The notes beneath the pieces are model-generated. The model made no database searches. It was not told where the DNA came from and saw nothing but the letters and a program-made list of their open reading frames with translations. The position numbers and the translations under genes are program-made. Below, piece by piece: positions 32,939-41,183 of a stretch of DNA of 64,000 nt. The stretch is from the NCBI GenBank assembly GCA_022803075.1, contig JAFFTF010000004.1:259419-323418 (forward strand), read 5' to 3'. Every line of letters begins with the position of its first letter. Positions within the stretch are counted from its first letter, which is position 1. This DNA comes from Micrococcales bacterium 31B (GTDB taxonomy: Bacteria > Actinomycetota > Actinomycetes > Actinomycetales > Dermabacteraceae).

Positions 32939-33798
32939 GTGAGCGGCGCGACCCCCGCCGCGCGCGCCTTGGCCAAGAGCTCTGCCGAACTGTGGGCGTC
33001 AAACGCGGTGAGCAGGTGACGTCTGTGGGTGCGCACCGTATGCACCGACAGCGTGAGGTCTTCGGCAATCTGAGCATTTGACTTTCCCGCGAAGAGGCTC
33101 CACAAGATGTCGCGCTGACGCCCCGTGAGGTGAGGGGACGCGGGGCCCGTAGGTAGGTCGCCTGCGGCGGGCGCGGGTGAGGTTGCGGTAGTGGGTATTT
33201 CGGCGCGCTCGAAGCAGTCGACAACGTGGGTCTTACCGTGCTCATCAAAGACCGTGGCTCGCGTGATGTTGCGCAGCGCGCACGCGGCGGCCCGAGCGAG
33301 CACCCGACAGAGTTCGACGTGATGGGCGCGAAAACCACCCTCGCTTGATCCCAGCAGCAGGCTCCCGATGATCTGATCTCCCCGCGTCAGGGGAGAAAAG
33401 AGCAGGTGGCGGCTGCGGTCACCCACGATCGCGGACACCCCGTCGGCGCGATCGGTATGCGGGCCGGTGAGCGCGTTCACGCAGGCTTGTTTCTCGTCGC
33501 GGTCACGCAGCCACAGGGGCTGCGGCGCGTGAACATATGGCTGCAGGGGCTCCCATGCCAGCGGAACCAGCAGGGTGGAGGCGAAGTGCGGAAACCCGAG
33601 CACTCCCAGGGTGGCGAACTGGCGCGCGGCGGGCAGCGCCACCTGCAGCGAGACAATGGGGGCTGAGCTTGCCTGCGCTAATTCGCCCACGAGGCGTCGG
33701 CATACGTCTCTCGCGTCGTGCTGCTCAAGGCAGTCACCCACAGCCAGCAGCAGGCGGTGGCTGAGTTCGAGGGAGGCGGGGGTGATGAGTGTGCTCAC
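32935..33798 (-). CDS. LuxR-family regulator with GAF-like sensor domain
   Basis: 287 aa from GTG 33798, chosen because AAGGA lies just upstream; an extension to GTG 33834 is possible. Residues 1-200 resemble a GAF-like sensor (for example LLFSPLTRGDQIIGSLLLGS). The C-terminal HTH (about 225-287) is a clear LuxR domain: LTGRQRDILWSLFAGKSNAQ, then IAEDLTLSVHTVRTHRRHLL. Divergent from sulP and upstream of the hydrolase-MHS pair on the same strand, so it probably controls that pair. Confidence 0.85.
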   Translation of the reverse strand: MSTLITPASLELSHRLLLAVGDCLEQHDARDVCRRLVGELAQASSAPIVSLQVALPAARQFATLGVLGFPHFASTLLVPLAWEPLQPYVHAPQPLWLRDRDEKQACVNALTGPHTDRADGVSAIVGDRSRHLLFSPLTRGDQIIGSLLLGSSEGGFRAHHVELCRVLARAAACALRNITRATVFDEHGKTHVVDCFERAEIPTTATSPAPAAGDLPTGPASPHLTGRQRDILWSLFAGKSNAQIAEDLTLSVHTVRTHRRHLLTAFDAHSSAELLAKARAAGVAPLT

Positions 33799-33941
33799 GG
33801 CGTCCTTACGGCAAGCGGGTTGGTTCGCGATCACGCGTGCACATCGATCTTACGACGTGTTGGCTGCCTCACCCCCACCACCACGAACCCCTACCGCCCG
33901 GTAGGCTTGGCTCGCCCCCAACGCCACACCAAAGGCCCGCC

Positions 33942-35534
33942 ATGCCCCAAACCCTCAGCCCCGAACAGCGCCAGTCCGTGTGGCGCGCCCTGCGGTCGCC
34001 CCGCCTGCTGAAAACCGAAGTGCTCGCGGGCCTCGTGGTGGGCCTCGCGCTGATTCCCGAGGCCATCGCGTTCTCGCTGATCGTGGGCGTCGACCCCAAG
34101 GTGGGCCTGTTCGCCTCATTCATCATGGCCTGCTCGATTGCGTTTCTGGGCGGTCGCCCCGCCATGATCTCGGCTTCGACGGCCGCGACGGCACTCGTGA
34201 TCGCCCCCGTCATGGCAACGCACGGCCTCGATTACTTGATTGCCACCGTCATGCTGGCGGGCGTGTTTCAGGTGGCGCTCGGCCTCGTCGGCGTTGCGCG
34301 TCTGCTGCGGTTCATCCCCCGCTCGGTGATGATCGGCTTCGTGAACGCGCTCGCGATTCTCGTGTTCGTGGCGCAGATTCCCGACCTCCTGGGCGTGCCT
34401 TGGCTGGTCTACCCGCTGGTGGCGCTGGGCCTGCTGATCACGTACGGGCTGCCGCGGCTCACGACGGCCGTGCCGTCCCCGCTCGTCGCAATCGTGGTGG
34501 TCACGGCCATTGCATTGATCTTCAAGGTGCAGGTGCCGAACGTGGGCGACAAGGGCGAGCTGCCCGATTCGCTGCCCGCGTTCTTCGTGCCGCAGATCGA
34601 GTGGAGCGTCGACACGTTCGCCTATATCGCACCGTTTGCCCTGGGCATGGCGGTCGTAGGCCTGCTCGAATCGCTCATGACGGCCAAACTGGTCGACGAC
34701 ATCAGCGACACCCGCTCCAGCAAGAAGCGCGAATCGGTGGCGCAGGGCTGCGGCAACATTTTCAGCGGATTCTTCGGCGCCATGGGCGGGTGCGCCGTGA
34801 TCGGCCAGACCATGATCAACGTGAAGGGCGGCGGCGCGCGCACGCGACTCTCCACCTTCATGGCGGGCATTTTCGTGCTGCTGTTCTCGGTGGTGCTCGG
34901 CGGGGTGGTCGCGCAGATCCCCATGGCCGCGCTGGTGGCGGTCATGATTTACATTTCGCTCGGCACGTTCAACTGGCATTCGATCCTGCCGCGCACGCTG
35001 CGCATCATGCCGAAGAGCGAGACCTTCGTGATGGTCGCGAGCGTCGCGGGCACTGTGGCGACGCACAACCTCGCGGTGGGCGTCGTCGTGGGCGTGGTCT
35101 GCGCCGCCGTGCTATTCGCGCAGCGCGTCTCGCACCTCGTGCGGGTCGAGCGGGTCGTGAGCGGGCCGGCCGTGAGCGGGCCGGCCGTGAGCGGGTCGGG
35201 CGTGAGCGGGCCGGGCACTATCGGGTCGGACGCTCCGGCGGCCGGGCTGGCAGACTCGGCCCCCGCTACCGGGGTCGCGACGTACACGGTCACGGGCGAG
35301 CTGTTCTTCGCCTCGTCGAACGATCTCTACATGCAGTTTCTCTACCACGACGACCCGTCGCGCATCGTGATCGACGTGTCGGCTTCGCACCTGTGGGACG
35401 CCTCGACCATCGCGGCCCTCGACTCGATCAAGGACAAGTACGAGCGCTACGGAAAGTCCGTTGAGGTGGTGGGCCTAAACGAGGCGAGCGCGAAGATGCA
35501 GGCTCGGCTCGGCGGCAAGCTGGGCGGAGCCTAG
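33942..35534 (+). CDS. SulP-family anion permease with STAS domain
   Basis: 530 aa from ATG 33942. Membrane region (about 20-410): TEVLAGLVVGLALIPEAIAF, GLFASFIMACSIAFLGGRPA and STFMAGIFVLLFSVVLGGVV match SulP transporters, which carry sulfate, bicarbonate or other anions. The C-terminal STAS domain (about 450-530) begins TYTVTGELFFASSNDLYMQF and has VIDVSASHLWDAS. Between them a low-complexity linker is built from four 15-bp repeats (VSGPA). Divergent from the LuxR gene. Confidence 0.9.
   Translation: MPQTLSPEQRQSVWRALRSPRLLKTEVLAGLVVGLALIPEAIAFSLIVGVDPKVGLFASFIMACSIAFLGGRPAMISASTAATALVIAPVMATHGLDYLIATVMLAGVFQVALGLVGVARLLRFIPRSVMIGFVNALAILVFVAQIPDLLGVPWLVYPLVALGLLITYGLPRLTTAVPSPLVAIVVVTAIALIFKVQVPNVGDKGELPDSLPAFFVPQIEWSVDTFAYIAPFALGMAVVGLLESLMTAKLVDDISDTRSSKKRESVAQGCGNIFSGFFGAMGGCAVIGQTMINVKGGGARTRLSTFMAGIFVLLFSVVLGGVVAQIPMAALVAVMIYISLGTFNWHSILPRTLRIMPKSETFVMVASVAGTVATHNLAVGVVVGVVCAAVLFAQRVSHLVRVERVVSGPAVSGPAVSGSGVSGPGTIGSDAPAAGLADSAPATGVATYTVTGELFFASSNDLYMQFLYHDDPSRIVIDVSASHLWDASTIAALDSIKDKYERYGKSVEVVGLNEASAKMQARLGGKLGGA
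35157..35216. repeat. Four 15-bp in-frame tandem repeats in the SulP linker
   Basis: Units GTGAGCGGGCCGGCC at 35157, 35172, 35187 and 35202 (the last two with one to two changes) encode VSGPA-type pentapeptides between the membrane region and the STAS domain. Copy-number change would alter linker length in frame. Confidence 0.9.
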
Positions 35535-35562
35535 GGGCCCGCCCATCGCCCCGGGTGAGAAT

Positions 35563-35577
35563 TTAGGTCACCCTAAT
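35563..35577 (+). promoter_or_regulatory. DtxR/IdeR-box-like half site before the iron-binding lipoprotein
   Basis: TTAGGTCACCCTAAT matches the left half of the actinobacterial iron box TTAGGTNAGNCTNACCTAA but not its right half. It lies 26 bp upstream of the substrate-binding protein start, where an iron-dependent repressor would act. A much better box is present at 63196-63214 before another iron gene. Confidence 0.45.
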
Positions 35578-35602
35578 TCGCGCAAACTTTACCCTTAGAC
35601 TC

Positions 35603-36667
35603 ATGTCATCTTTGAGTCGCCGATCCGCCCTGGCCGCCCTCGCCCTCTCCGCCGTCACGGGCCTCGCCGCGTGCGCAGAGACCGCACCCGCAGAGTCGGC
35701 GACTAACAACAGCGCAGACGCCACCCCAGCCACCCCTGCGCCGGGCGCGACGGGCCAGGCCAGCCCCGCGGCGTCCGGCCAATACCGCACCCCGCGCGAT
35801 ATGCCGGAGGGCAAGGGCAGCGGCCAGGCCGACGGCGTGTTCCCCCGCGATGTCGTGCACTTCGCGGGCACCACGACCGTGCCAAGCGCGCCGCAGCGCG
35901 TGGTGGTGATCAACACGGGCCAGGCCGACGGCCTGCTGCTGCTCGGGCTCGCCCCCGTCGGTTCGACGAGTGCCGAGGGCGCCCAGATCGTGCCGCAATA
36001 CCTGCTCGATGCCTACGCGGCCGAGCACCCGGGGCTTGCCGCGACCCCCGACGTGGGGCTGCGCAGCGAACCGAAGCTCGAGGCCATCGCGGCCCTAAAG
36101 CCCGATCTCATCATGATGAACACGAGCGGCGACGGGGCCACCGACCTCTACGACACGTTCTCCCGCATCGCCCCCACCATCGCGGCCCAGGGCACGGGGC
36201 TCTACTGGAAGCAAGATTTTCAACTCATGGCCGACGCCCTCGGCAAGCTCGAGCAGGCCCAGGCGTGGCTTACCGAGTACCACGCGGACGCGGCGGGTCT
36301 CGGTACCAGCCTGACCACCCCGGCGTCCGTCTCGTTTGTGCGCAAGAATGCCGACCGGCTGCGGGTGTTCGGGGTGCCCTCGTTCGCGGGCTCCGTCGCC
36401 GAAGACGCGGGGCTGCAGCGCCCCGCCAGCCAGCAGTTCGACAAGACGTCGCAAGACATCAGCCCCGAGTCGCTCGACCTCGCCGACGCCGACTACATCT
36501 TTTATGGCGTGCAGGGAGAGCCGAGCGAGATCACCGGCATGCCCCTGTGGGGTTCGCTCCAGGGCACCAAGGTGCAGGTTGATGACGACGCGTTCTACCT
36601 CAATACCGGGCCCACGGCCGCGCGCGTGGTGCTCGCCCAACTGCGCGAGACGCTGGGCACGGCTTAG
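35603..36667 (+). CDS. Iron-siderophore ABC transporter substrate-binding lipoprotein
   Basis: 354 aa. The signal peptide ends in lipobox VTGLAAC (Cys24), followed by an Ala/Pro/Thr-rich linker to about residue 75. The periplasmic-binding fold of FepB/FecB proteins follows: VPSAPQRVVVINTGQADGLL, LGLAPVGSTS, SEPKLEAIAALKPDLIMMNT and VSFVRKNADRLRVFG. It captures a ferric siderophore outside the membrane for an ABC importer not encoded here. A partial iron box precedes the gene. Its 3' end runs into an 18-bp tandem repeat. Confidence 0.9.
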   Translation: MSSLSRRSALAALALSAVTGLAACAETAPAESATNNSADATPATPAPGATGQASPAASGQYRTPRDMPEGKGSGQADGVFPRDVVHFAGTTTVPSAPQRVVVINTGQADGLLLLGLAPVGSTSAEGAQIVPQYLLDAYAAEHPGLAATPDVGLRSEPKLEAIAALKPDLIMMNTSGDGATDLYDTFSRIAPTIAAQGTGLYWKQDFQLMADALGKLEQAQAWLTEYHADAAGLGTSLTTPASVSFVRKNADRLRVFGVPSFAGSVAEDAGLQRPASQQFDKTSQDISPESLDLADADYIFYGVQGEPSEITGMPLWGSLQGTKVQVDDDAFYLNTGPTAARVVLAQLRETLGTA

Positions 36668-36721
36668 TTACTGGGCACGGCGTAGTTACTGGGCACGGCT
36701 TAGTTACTGGGCGGGGCGTAG
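36653..36721. repeat. 18-bp tandem repeat spanning the stop codon
   Basis: CTGGGCACGGCTTAGTTA is repeated at 36653, 36671 and 36689, with a partial fourth unit at 36707. Because 18 is a multiple of three, every unit carries a TAG in the frame of the upstream lipoprotein gene, so the stop codon has been amplified with the repeat. Confidence 0.95.
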
Positions 36722-36728
36722 CCGCCGG

Positions 36729-38192
36729 TCAGGCCGACTGGTCGGCCTCGCGGCGCTTTTCTTCGGCCACGATGGCCGCCCACGCGGGCGCTCCCTGCGC
36801 GATCTGTCGCCGATAGATCGCGTACACGAGCGCCACGAGCGCGAACACGCCGATGCTGAACGTGATGTTGTTGCGCTGCGAAGGGTCGATCACCATCGCC
36901 ACGAGGATCGCCACGATCGAGAGCGCGCACACGATCGAGAGGCCGGGGAACAACCACATCTTCACCTGCAACACCTCGGGCTGGGTGCGTTGAAACTCGA
37001 ACCGCTTCTTGATGTGTGAGCACACGATCAGCAGGTAGACGTACAGCACCACGGCGCCGCAGGTGGCGAGCAAGAAGTTAAACACCGTGTCGGCGGCGAT
37101 GAACGCGGTGGCACCCACGCACGCAAAGCCGACCATACAACTGATCAGAGTGGCGCGAATGGGCACGCCGCGATGGTTCAGCACCGTCAACTGGCGCGGG
37201 GCCTCGCCTCGCCGCGCCGCGCTGTAGATCATGCGCGAGGCCGTGAACACGCCCGAGTTGAGGCACGAGAGCACGGCCACCAAAACGACGATGTTCATGA
37301 TGTCGGCCGTGTGGGGGATGCCCAGTTTCGACATCACGGCAACGTAGGGGGACTGACCGACCGCCGGGTCGTTGTACGGCAGAATCGTCACGACCACGAA
37401 CATCGACCCCACGAAAAACAGCAGCACCCTGATCGCGGTCGAGTTCGCCGCTCGCACGACGCCGCGCACCTTCTCGCGCGATTCGGCGGCCGCGAGCGTC
37501 GAAATCTCGGCGCCCATCATCGAGAACACGGCCGTCACGATGGCGACCACGACGGCGCCGAACCCGAGCGGAAAGAACCCGCCGTGCGCGGTGAGGTTAG
37601 AGAAGTCCATCGACTTGTTCGGCCAGGCACCGAAGATGTACAGCAGGCCCAGCACGATGAACGCGATGATGGTGAACACTTTGACCGCCGCGAACCAGTA
37701 CTCGAACTCGCCGTAGAACCCTACCGAGATGACGTTGGTAATGGTGAGGGCGCCCAGGAGGATCACGCCGGTCAGCCAGATAGGAGCGTTCGGCCACCAA
37801 AATTGCACGGCACGCGCTCCGGCGACGGCCTCAAAACCGACCACGATTACCCAGAAGTACCAGTACATGATCGAGGCGGTGAAGCCGTGAAACGGGCCGA
37901 GCGCGTCGCGAATGTAGTCGGCGAACGAGCCGAGGCCCGGGTTCGCGACGGCCATCTCGGCGATCATGCGCATGACGCAGACGATCAGGAGGCCCGTGAC
38001 GGCAAACGTGATCATGACGGCGGGGCCGGTCGAGTTGATGATGGTGCCCGAGCCCATGAAGAGGCCCGCGCCGATCACGCCGCCGATGGCGATCATCGAC
38101 AGGTGGCGTTGTTTGAGGGTGCGTTCGAGACCCGGGGACGCTCCGGTGGCTGAGGGGGCTGCGTCGGGTGCCGTGCTCGGGGTGGTGGCCAT
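36729..38192 (-). CDS. Amino-acid permease, APC superfamily (AAT type)
   Basis: 487 aa with twelve membrane segments. The first, MIAIGGVIGAGLFMGSG, is the substrate-binding helix of the AAT family (GabP, AnsP, CycA relatives). SFADYIRDALGPFHGFTA and FSMMGAEISTLAAAESREKV are further family landmarks. It imports an amino acid or GABA by proton symport; specificity is not readable. The N-terminal 25 residues are Ala/Ser/Pro-rich and disordered. Confidence 0.9.
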   Translation of the reverse strand: MATTPSTAPDAAPSATGASPGLERTLKQRHLSMIAIGGVIGAGLFMGSGTIINSTGPAVMITFAVTGLLIVCVMRMIAEMAVANPGLGSFADYIRDALGPFHGFTASIMYWYFWVIVVGFEAVAGARAVQFWWPNAPIWLTGVILLGALTITNVISVGFYGEFEYWFAAVKVFTIIAFIVLGLLYIFGAWPNKSMDFSNLTAHGGFFPLGFGAVVVAIVTAVFSMMGAEISTLAAAESREKVRGVVRAANSTAIRVLLFFVGSMFVVVTILPYNDPAVGQSPYVAVMSKLGIPHTADIMNIVVLVAVLSCLNSGVFTASRMIYSAARRGEAPRQLTVLNHRGVPIRATLISCMVGFACVGATAFIAADTVFNFLLATCGAVVLYVYLLIVCSHIKKRFEFQRTQPEVLQVKMWLFPGLSIVCALSIVAILVAMVIDPSQRNNITFSIGVFALVALVYAIYRRQIAQGAPAWAAIVAEEKRREADQSA

Positions 38193-38623
38193 GATTGCCT
38201 TCGCTGGTGCGCGGGTGGGGCGATGTTGGAGCGGTGCCGGGGTGACCCTACCGCAGGGCGACGCGAGTTCCGATGCAATTCAATAAAAGTGACCCACCGA
38301 AGACCGGTTTACCTGCGAATATTACTTATGAAGGGGGCCTACAGACGGCTCGCGAGGGACCGGCCCGCCGCGCTTCCGGTATGTATGTGATTCACAAATG
38401 CGTGGCTCTAGCCCGTGGCGAATCGACTCTTGAGTGGTGCTAGGGGCTGGGCGGGTGTCCAATTCGCGCCGAAGAGTTTTGTAGCGCTCAGAGTGTCAGT
38501 TGGGGTGTTTTGGAAATAGTGGTCGGCTGCTGCAAAAGTTCACCAAATAATTCAATTTTCATCCAGGAAGCATGTACAGTGGGCACCACGTATCAAAGAT
38601 GTTACTAATCAAGGGGTTGGCTC
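38193..38623. other. A+T-richer spacer upstream of the secreted toxin-like gene
   Basis: About 430 bp of visibly lower G+C content with no convincing gene. It contains GTAGCGCTCAGAGTGTCAG (38481-38499), which matches the palindromic AbiEi operator at 27640-27658 in 15 of 19 positions, and must carry the promoter of the gene starting at 38624 (ribosome site AAGGGGTTGG). Confidence 0.5.
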
Positions 38624-39751
38624 ATGAATTTTCGTTCTCGCATCTCTCGGGCTGTCGCTGCTGCGATGGCTCTATGCCTATTGACCACAGGTTTCACTAC
38701 AAATGTGCCCGACTCGTCGGGCTCGCAGGAGGCGGTGCGGGCTGTTGATCTTGCGGAACTCCGCGCAACGGGTGCCTCTCCGAATCCAGGGGTGCCTGCG
38801 AGTGCGATAAGCGCACACGAAGTTCAGTTCGGCGACGATGGAGACCAGCAGGCAGTGCTCACTCTCGATTCTGGCGCTGACGCAGTGATCGTGGAATCCC
38901 ATGCTGCAGAATCATTTGGTATGGAGTTGCCGTCTGACACCAAGAATCCTTCGTTGACGGTGGCACCTGGAGGAGCTGCACTGCTTGAGAACGAGACTTT
39001 TGATGTGGCGGTCACGGCGCACGATTCGGGTGCCATCCAGGCCCGAGTTCTGATTGAGTCCTCCCAAAGCCCGCGGCAATATCCGTTCACTCTTGATCTT
39101 GCGGCTGGGGTTCAGCCGGTTTTGGCTGCTGATGGTGGTGTCGACTTCATGCAAGTTCATGAAGGTGATGCAACGCCTGTTCTCGTGGCTCGCCTCGAGG
39201 CGCCGTGGGCGGTTGATGCAGCGGGTGCCCCTGTGCAAACTCACTACGAAATTCGTGGTGATCAAGTTATTCAGCATGTGCAGCACGGTCCGCAGAATGC
39301 GTACCCCGTTGTGGCGGACCCATTCTGGATTCCGGCAATAATTGTCGGAATTCGAGTCGCAACGATTGTAATTAAGGTCGGAAGCAAAACTGTAAAGTAC
39401 ACAAAAGCACCGGCGTCGCGCGTGGTAAACGCGCTTGGCTCCTTTCGCCAACTCACATTCAAGGCGGGTGCGCACACGTTTCGCCTCGACAAGTCGGCCA
39501 TGACGCACGTCTTGAAGCGACACCATCCGCAGTATTGGGACGGCAGCACCAAGGCTACCCAGACCTTCTTCAATCCCAGCATGTCAGTGGCTGGACTGCG
39601 AGATACAATTCATGTTGCGCTCAAGCAAGGTGCGACTCGGCTGAAGGCTGCTGGCACCAACAAGCGGGTTGAATGGACTGGCACTGCCAACGGAGTCAAC
39701 TACAAAATTGTGGTAGACAAAGGACGAGTCGTGCAGTTCTACCCTCGATAG
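38624..39751 (+). CDS. Secreted protein with toxin-like C-terminal domain
   Basis: 375 aa. Signal peptide (MNFRSRISRAVAAAMALCLL), a beta-rich middle region (about 60-235) and a hydrophobic IPAIIVGIRVATIVIKVG at about 240. The final 95 residues form a compact basic domain: FRLDKSAMTHVLKRHHPQYW, QTFFNPSMSV, then VEWTGTANGVNYKIVVDKGR and VVQFYPR. The conserved-looking HVLKRHHP and terminal GRVVQFYP resemble C-terminal RNase-like modules of polymorphic toxins, from pattern memory only. G+C is clearly lower than that of all neighbours. A partner gene starts 8 bp downstream. Confidence 0.7.
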   Translation: MNFRSRISRAVAAAMALCLLTTGFTTNVPDSSGSQEAVRAVDLAELRATGASPNPGVPASAISAHEVQFGDDGDQQAVLTLDSGADAVIVESHAAESFGMELPSDTKNPSLTVAPGGAALLENETFDVAVTAHDSGAIQARVLIESSQSPRQYPFTLDLAAGVQPVLAADGGVDFMQVHEGDATPVLVARLEAPWAVDAAGAPVQTHYEIRGDQVIQHVQHGPQNAYPVVADPFWIPAIIVGIRVATIVIKVGSKTVKYTKAPASRVVNALGSFRQLTFKAGAHTFRLDKSAMTHVLKRHHPQYWDGSTKATQTFFNPSMSVAGLRDTIHVALKQGATRLKAAGTNKRVEWTGTANGVNYKIVVDKGRVVQFYPR

Positions 39752-39759
39752 GAGTTGCC

Positions 39760-40293
39760 ATGACCCCCGCACCCCTCGTCGCCACTACCTATCTGCTGGC
39801 GACCGAGACCGTCACCGACCTCGACGACTTCGCCGCCCACCACGAGAAGTACCTCGTTGACATCGCGGTCGAGCCCGCCCGCGCCGTCGACATTTGGCGC
39901 GAGCGCCAACGCCGCGGCCAGGTGCCCAGCGACGGCTTCGTGTCGCTGCGCTATCACGGCGTCGAGCTGTTCGGCCCCCGCCTGTGGGACGAGACCTTGG
40001 GCATCTGGTGGAGCCTCGTCGACCTCTGTGACGCGTTTCGTGCCCACGGCCGGGCCTCCACCTTGTTCCCCGATCAGCCCCTCGAACTCACCCTTCGCGT
40101 GACGCGCGGCTCCACGCTCTTCGGAGTCGCGGGCACGCTCCACCGCGTCGAGTCGGGCGAGTTCGTGCCGGGGCTGCTGCGCGCCGCCCGCGACTACTTC
40201 GCGTGGGTGCACGAGGTCGTCGGCGACGACCAGTCCGACGCGTTGCGGCGCATCGACGCGCTGCTCACCCGCGGGGAGCCCGCCGGGGCCTAG
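39760..40293 (+). CDS. Uncharacterised protein downstream of the toxin-like gene, possible immunity protein
   Basis: 177 aa from ATG 39760, with GGAG six bases upstream and only 8 bp after the toxin-like gene's stop, so the two are surely co-transcribed. Acidic and cytoplasmic, without signal or membrane segment. FVSLRYHGVELFGPRLWDET and LGIWWSLVDLC are its most distinctive segments, and a C-terminal helix pair follows. Position, size and charge suit an immunity protein, but its G+C matches the chromosomal background rather than the toxin gene, which weakens that reading. Confidence 0.6.
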   Translation: MTPAPLVATTYLLATETVTDLDDFAAHHEKYLVDIAVEPARAVDIWRERQRRGQVPSDGFVSLRYHGVELFGPRLWDETLGIWWSLVDLCDAFRAHGRASTLFPDQPLELTLRVTRGSTLFGVAGTLHRVESGEFVPGLLRAARDYFAWVHEVVGDDQSDALRRIDALLTRGEPAGA

Positions 40294-40319
40294 GCTGGGG
40301 GCAGCCAACCCAGGGAACC

Positions 40320-41183
40320 ATGCTCCCCACCGACCACGACCTCGCCTCCGCCTGCGCGCGCGCCTTCGGGGCTGCGCCGTGGGTCGGGGCTCGGACGCTC
40401 CCGGGGCCCGCGGGCACCCTCCACCTCGGCCTCGCCGTGGCCGGGTGTGGCGCCGCGGGCGGGGCCGAGGGGCCGGGTGGCGCTGACGCGCATTCGAGCG
40501 TCGAGTTCGTGGACCTCGACAGTGTGCACTCTGTCGCTGGTGGCGCGGAGCTTGGCCTGGCCTCGCGCAGCTGGACCCGGAGCGGCCTGACCCGGAGCGG
40601 CCTGACCCGGAGCGGCCTGACCCGGAGCGGCCTGATGCCGCGCGACGCCGCCGCGACCGAGCCGGGTGCCGCCGCCGTGCTGTGCGTGACGGCACCCGCC
40701 GCCGCCGACCCGGCCCCGCTGCTCGCCGTGTTATCGCGGGAGGAGGCCGCGCGGGCGTCCGGATTCGTTCACGACGCCGACCGGGCCGCCTACGTGACGG
40801 TCCACGCGCTGCTGCGCTTCCTGCTCGCCGGGCGCCTCGGCCGTGCCCCCGCTGAGATCGCTTTTGGCCGCCTGACCTGCGCCTGCAGCTCACGCACCCA
40901 CAGCAAACCCTGCCTCGCGCCCGCGCCCGCCCGCGAGACCGACCTGACCCTGCACTTCACGCTCAGCCGCGCGCGCGGGGCCGTGGCCGTCGCCCTCGGG
41001 GCGCGCCCCTGCGGGGTGGACCTTGAACCCGAGATGACCCCGGCGGCGCTCGCGGCCGTGCGTGGCCTGGTGCCCGCGAGCGAACGCCAGCACTACTCCG
41101 ACCCGAGCGCCGCGACCGCTGCGTGGGTGCGCAAAGAGGCGCTCGGCAAGCTGGCCGGCACCGGAATCGTGGAGTCCCCATAA
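40320..41183 (+). CDS. 4'-phosphopantetheinyl transferase (Sfp-type), C-terminally short
   Basis: 287 aa from ATG 40320. The catalytic core is recognisable: REEAARASGFVHDADRAAYV, FTLSRARGAVAVALG, GVDLEPE (the Mg-binding GxDxE) and AAWVRKEALGKLAGTGI (WxxKEAxxK). Such enzymes attach the pantetheine arm to carrier proteins. The N-terminal third is low-complexity with four SGLTR repeats, and the sequence stops eleven residues after KEA, losing the usual C-terminal strands. Activity is uncertain. The next gene, an MFS transporter, is decayed. Confidence 0.7.
   Translation: MLPTDHDLASACARAFGAAPWVGARTLPGPAGTLHLGLAVAGCGAAGGAEGPGGADAHSSVEFVDLDSVHSVAGGAELGLASRSWTRSGLTRSGLTRSGLTRSGLMPRDAAATEPGAAAVLCVTAPAAADPAPLLAVLSREEAARASGFVHDADRAAYVTVHALLRFLLAGRLGRAPAEIAFGRLTCACSSRTHSKPCLAPAPARETDLTLHFTLSRARGAVAVALGARPCGVDLEPEMTPAALAAVRGLVPASERQHYSDPSAATAAWVRKEALGKLAGTGIVESP
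40575..40634. repeat. Four 15-bp tandem repeats in the phosphopantetheinyl transferase gene
   Basis: ACCCGGAGCGGCCTG is repeated exactly four times, encoding TRSGL pentapeptides. It is in frame and pure, implying recent expansion. Confidence 0.95.

Noticed and set aside
40575-40634. CRISPR-like array
   Set aside because: The 15-bp units are directly adjacent without spacers and lie in a coding frame. No cas genes are present.
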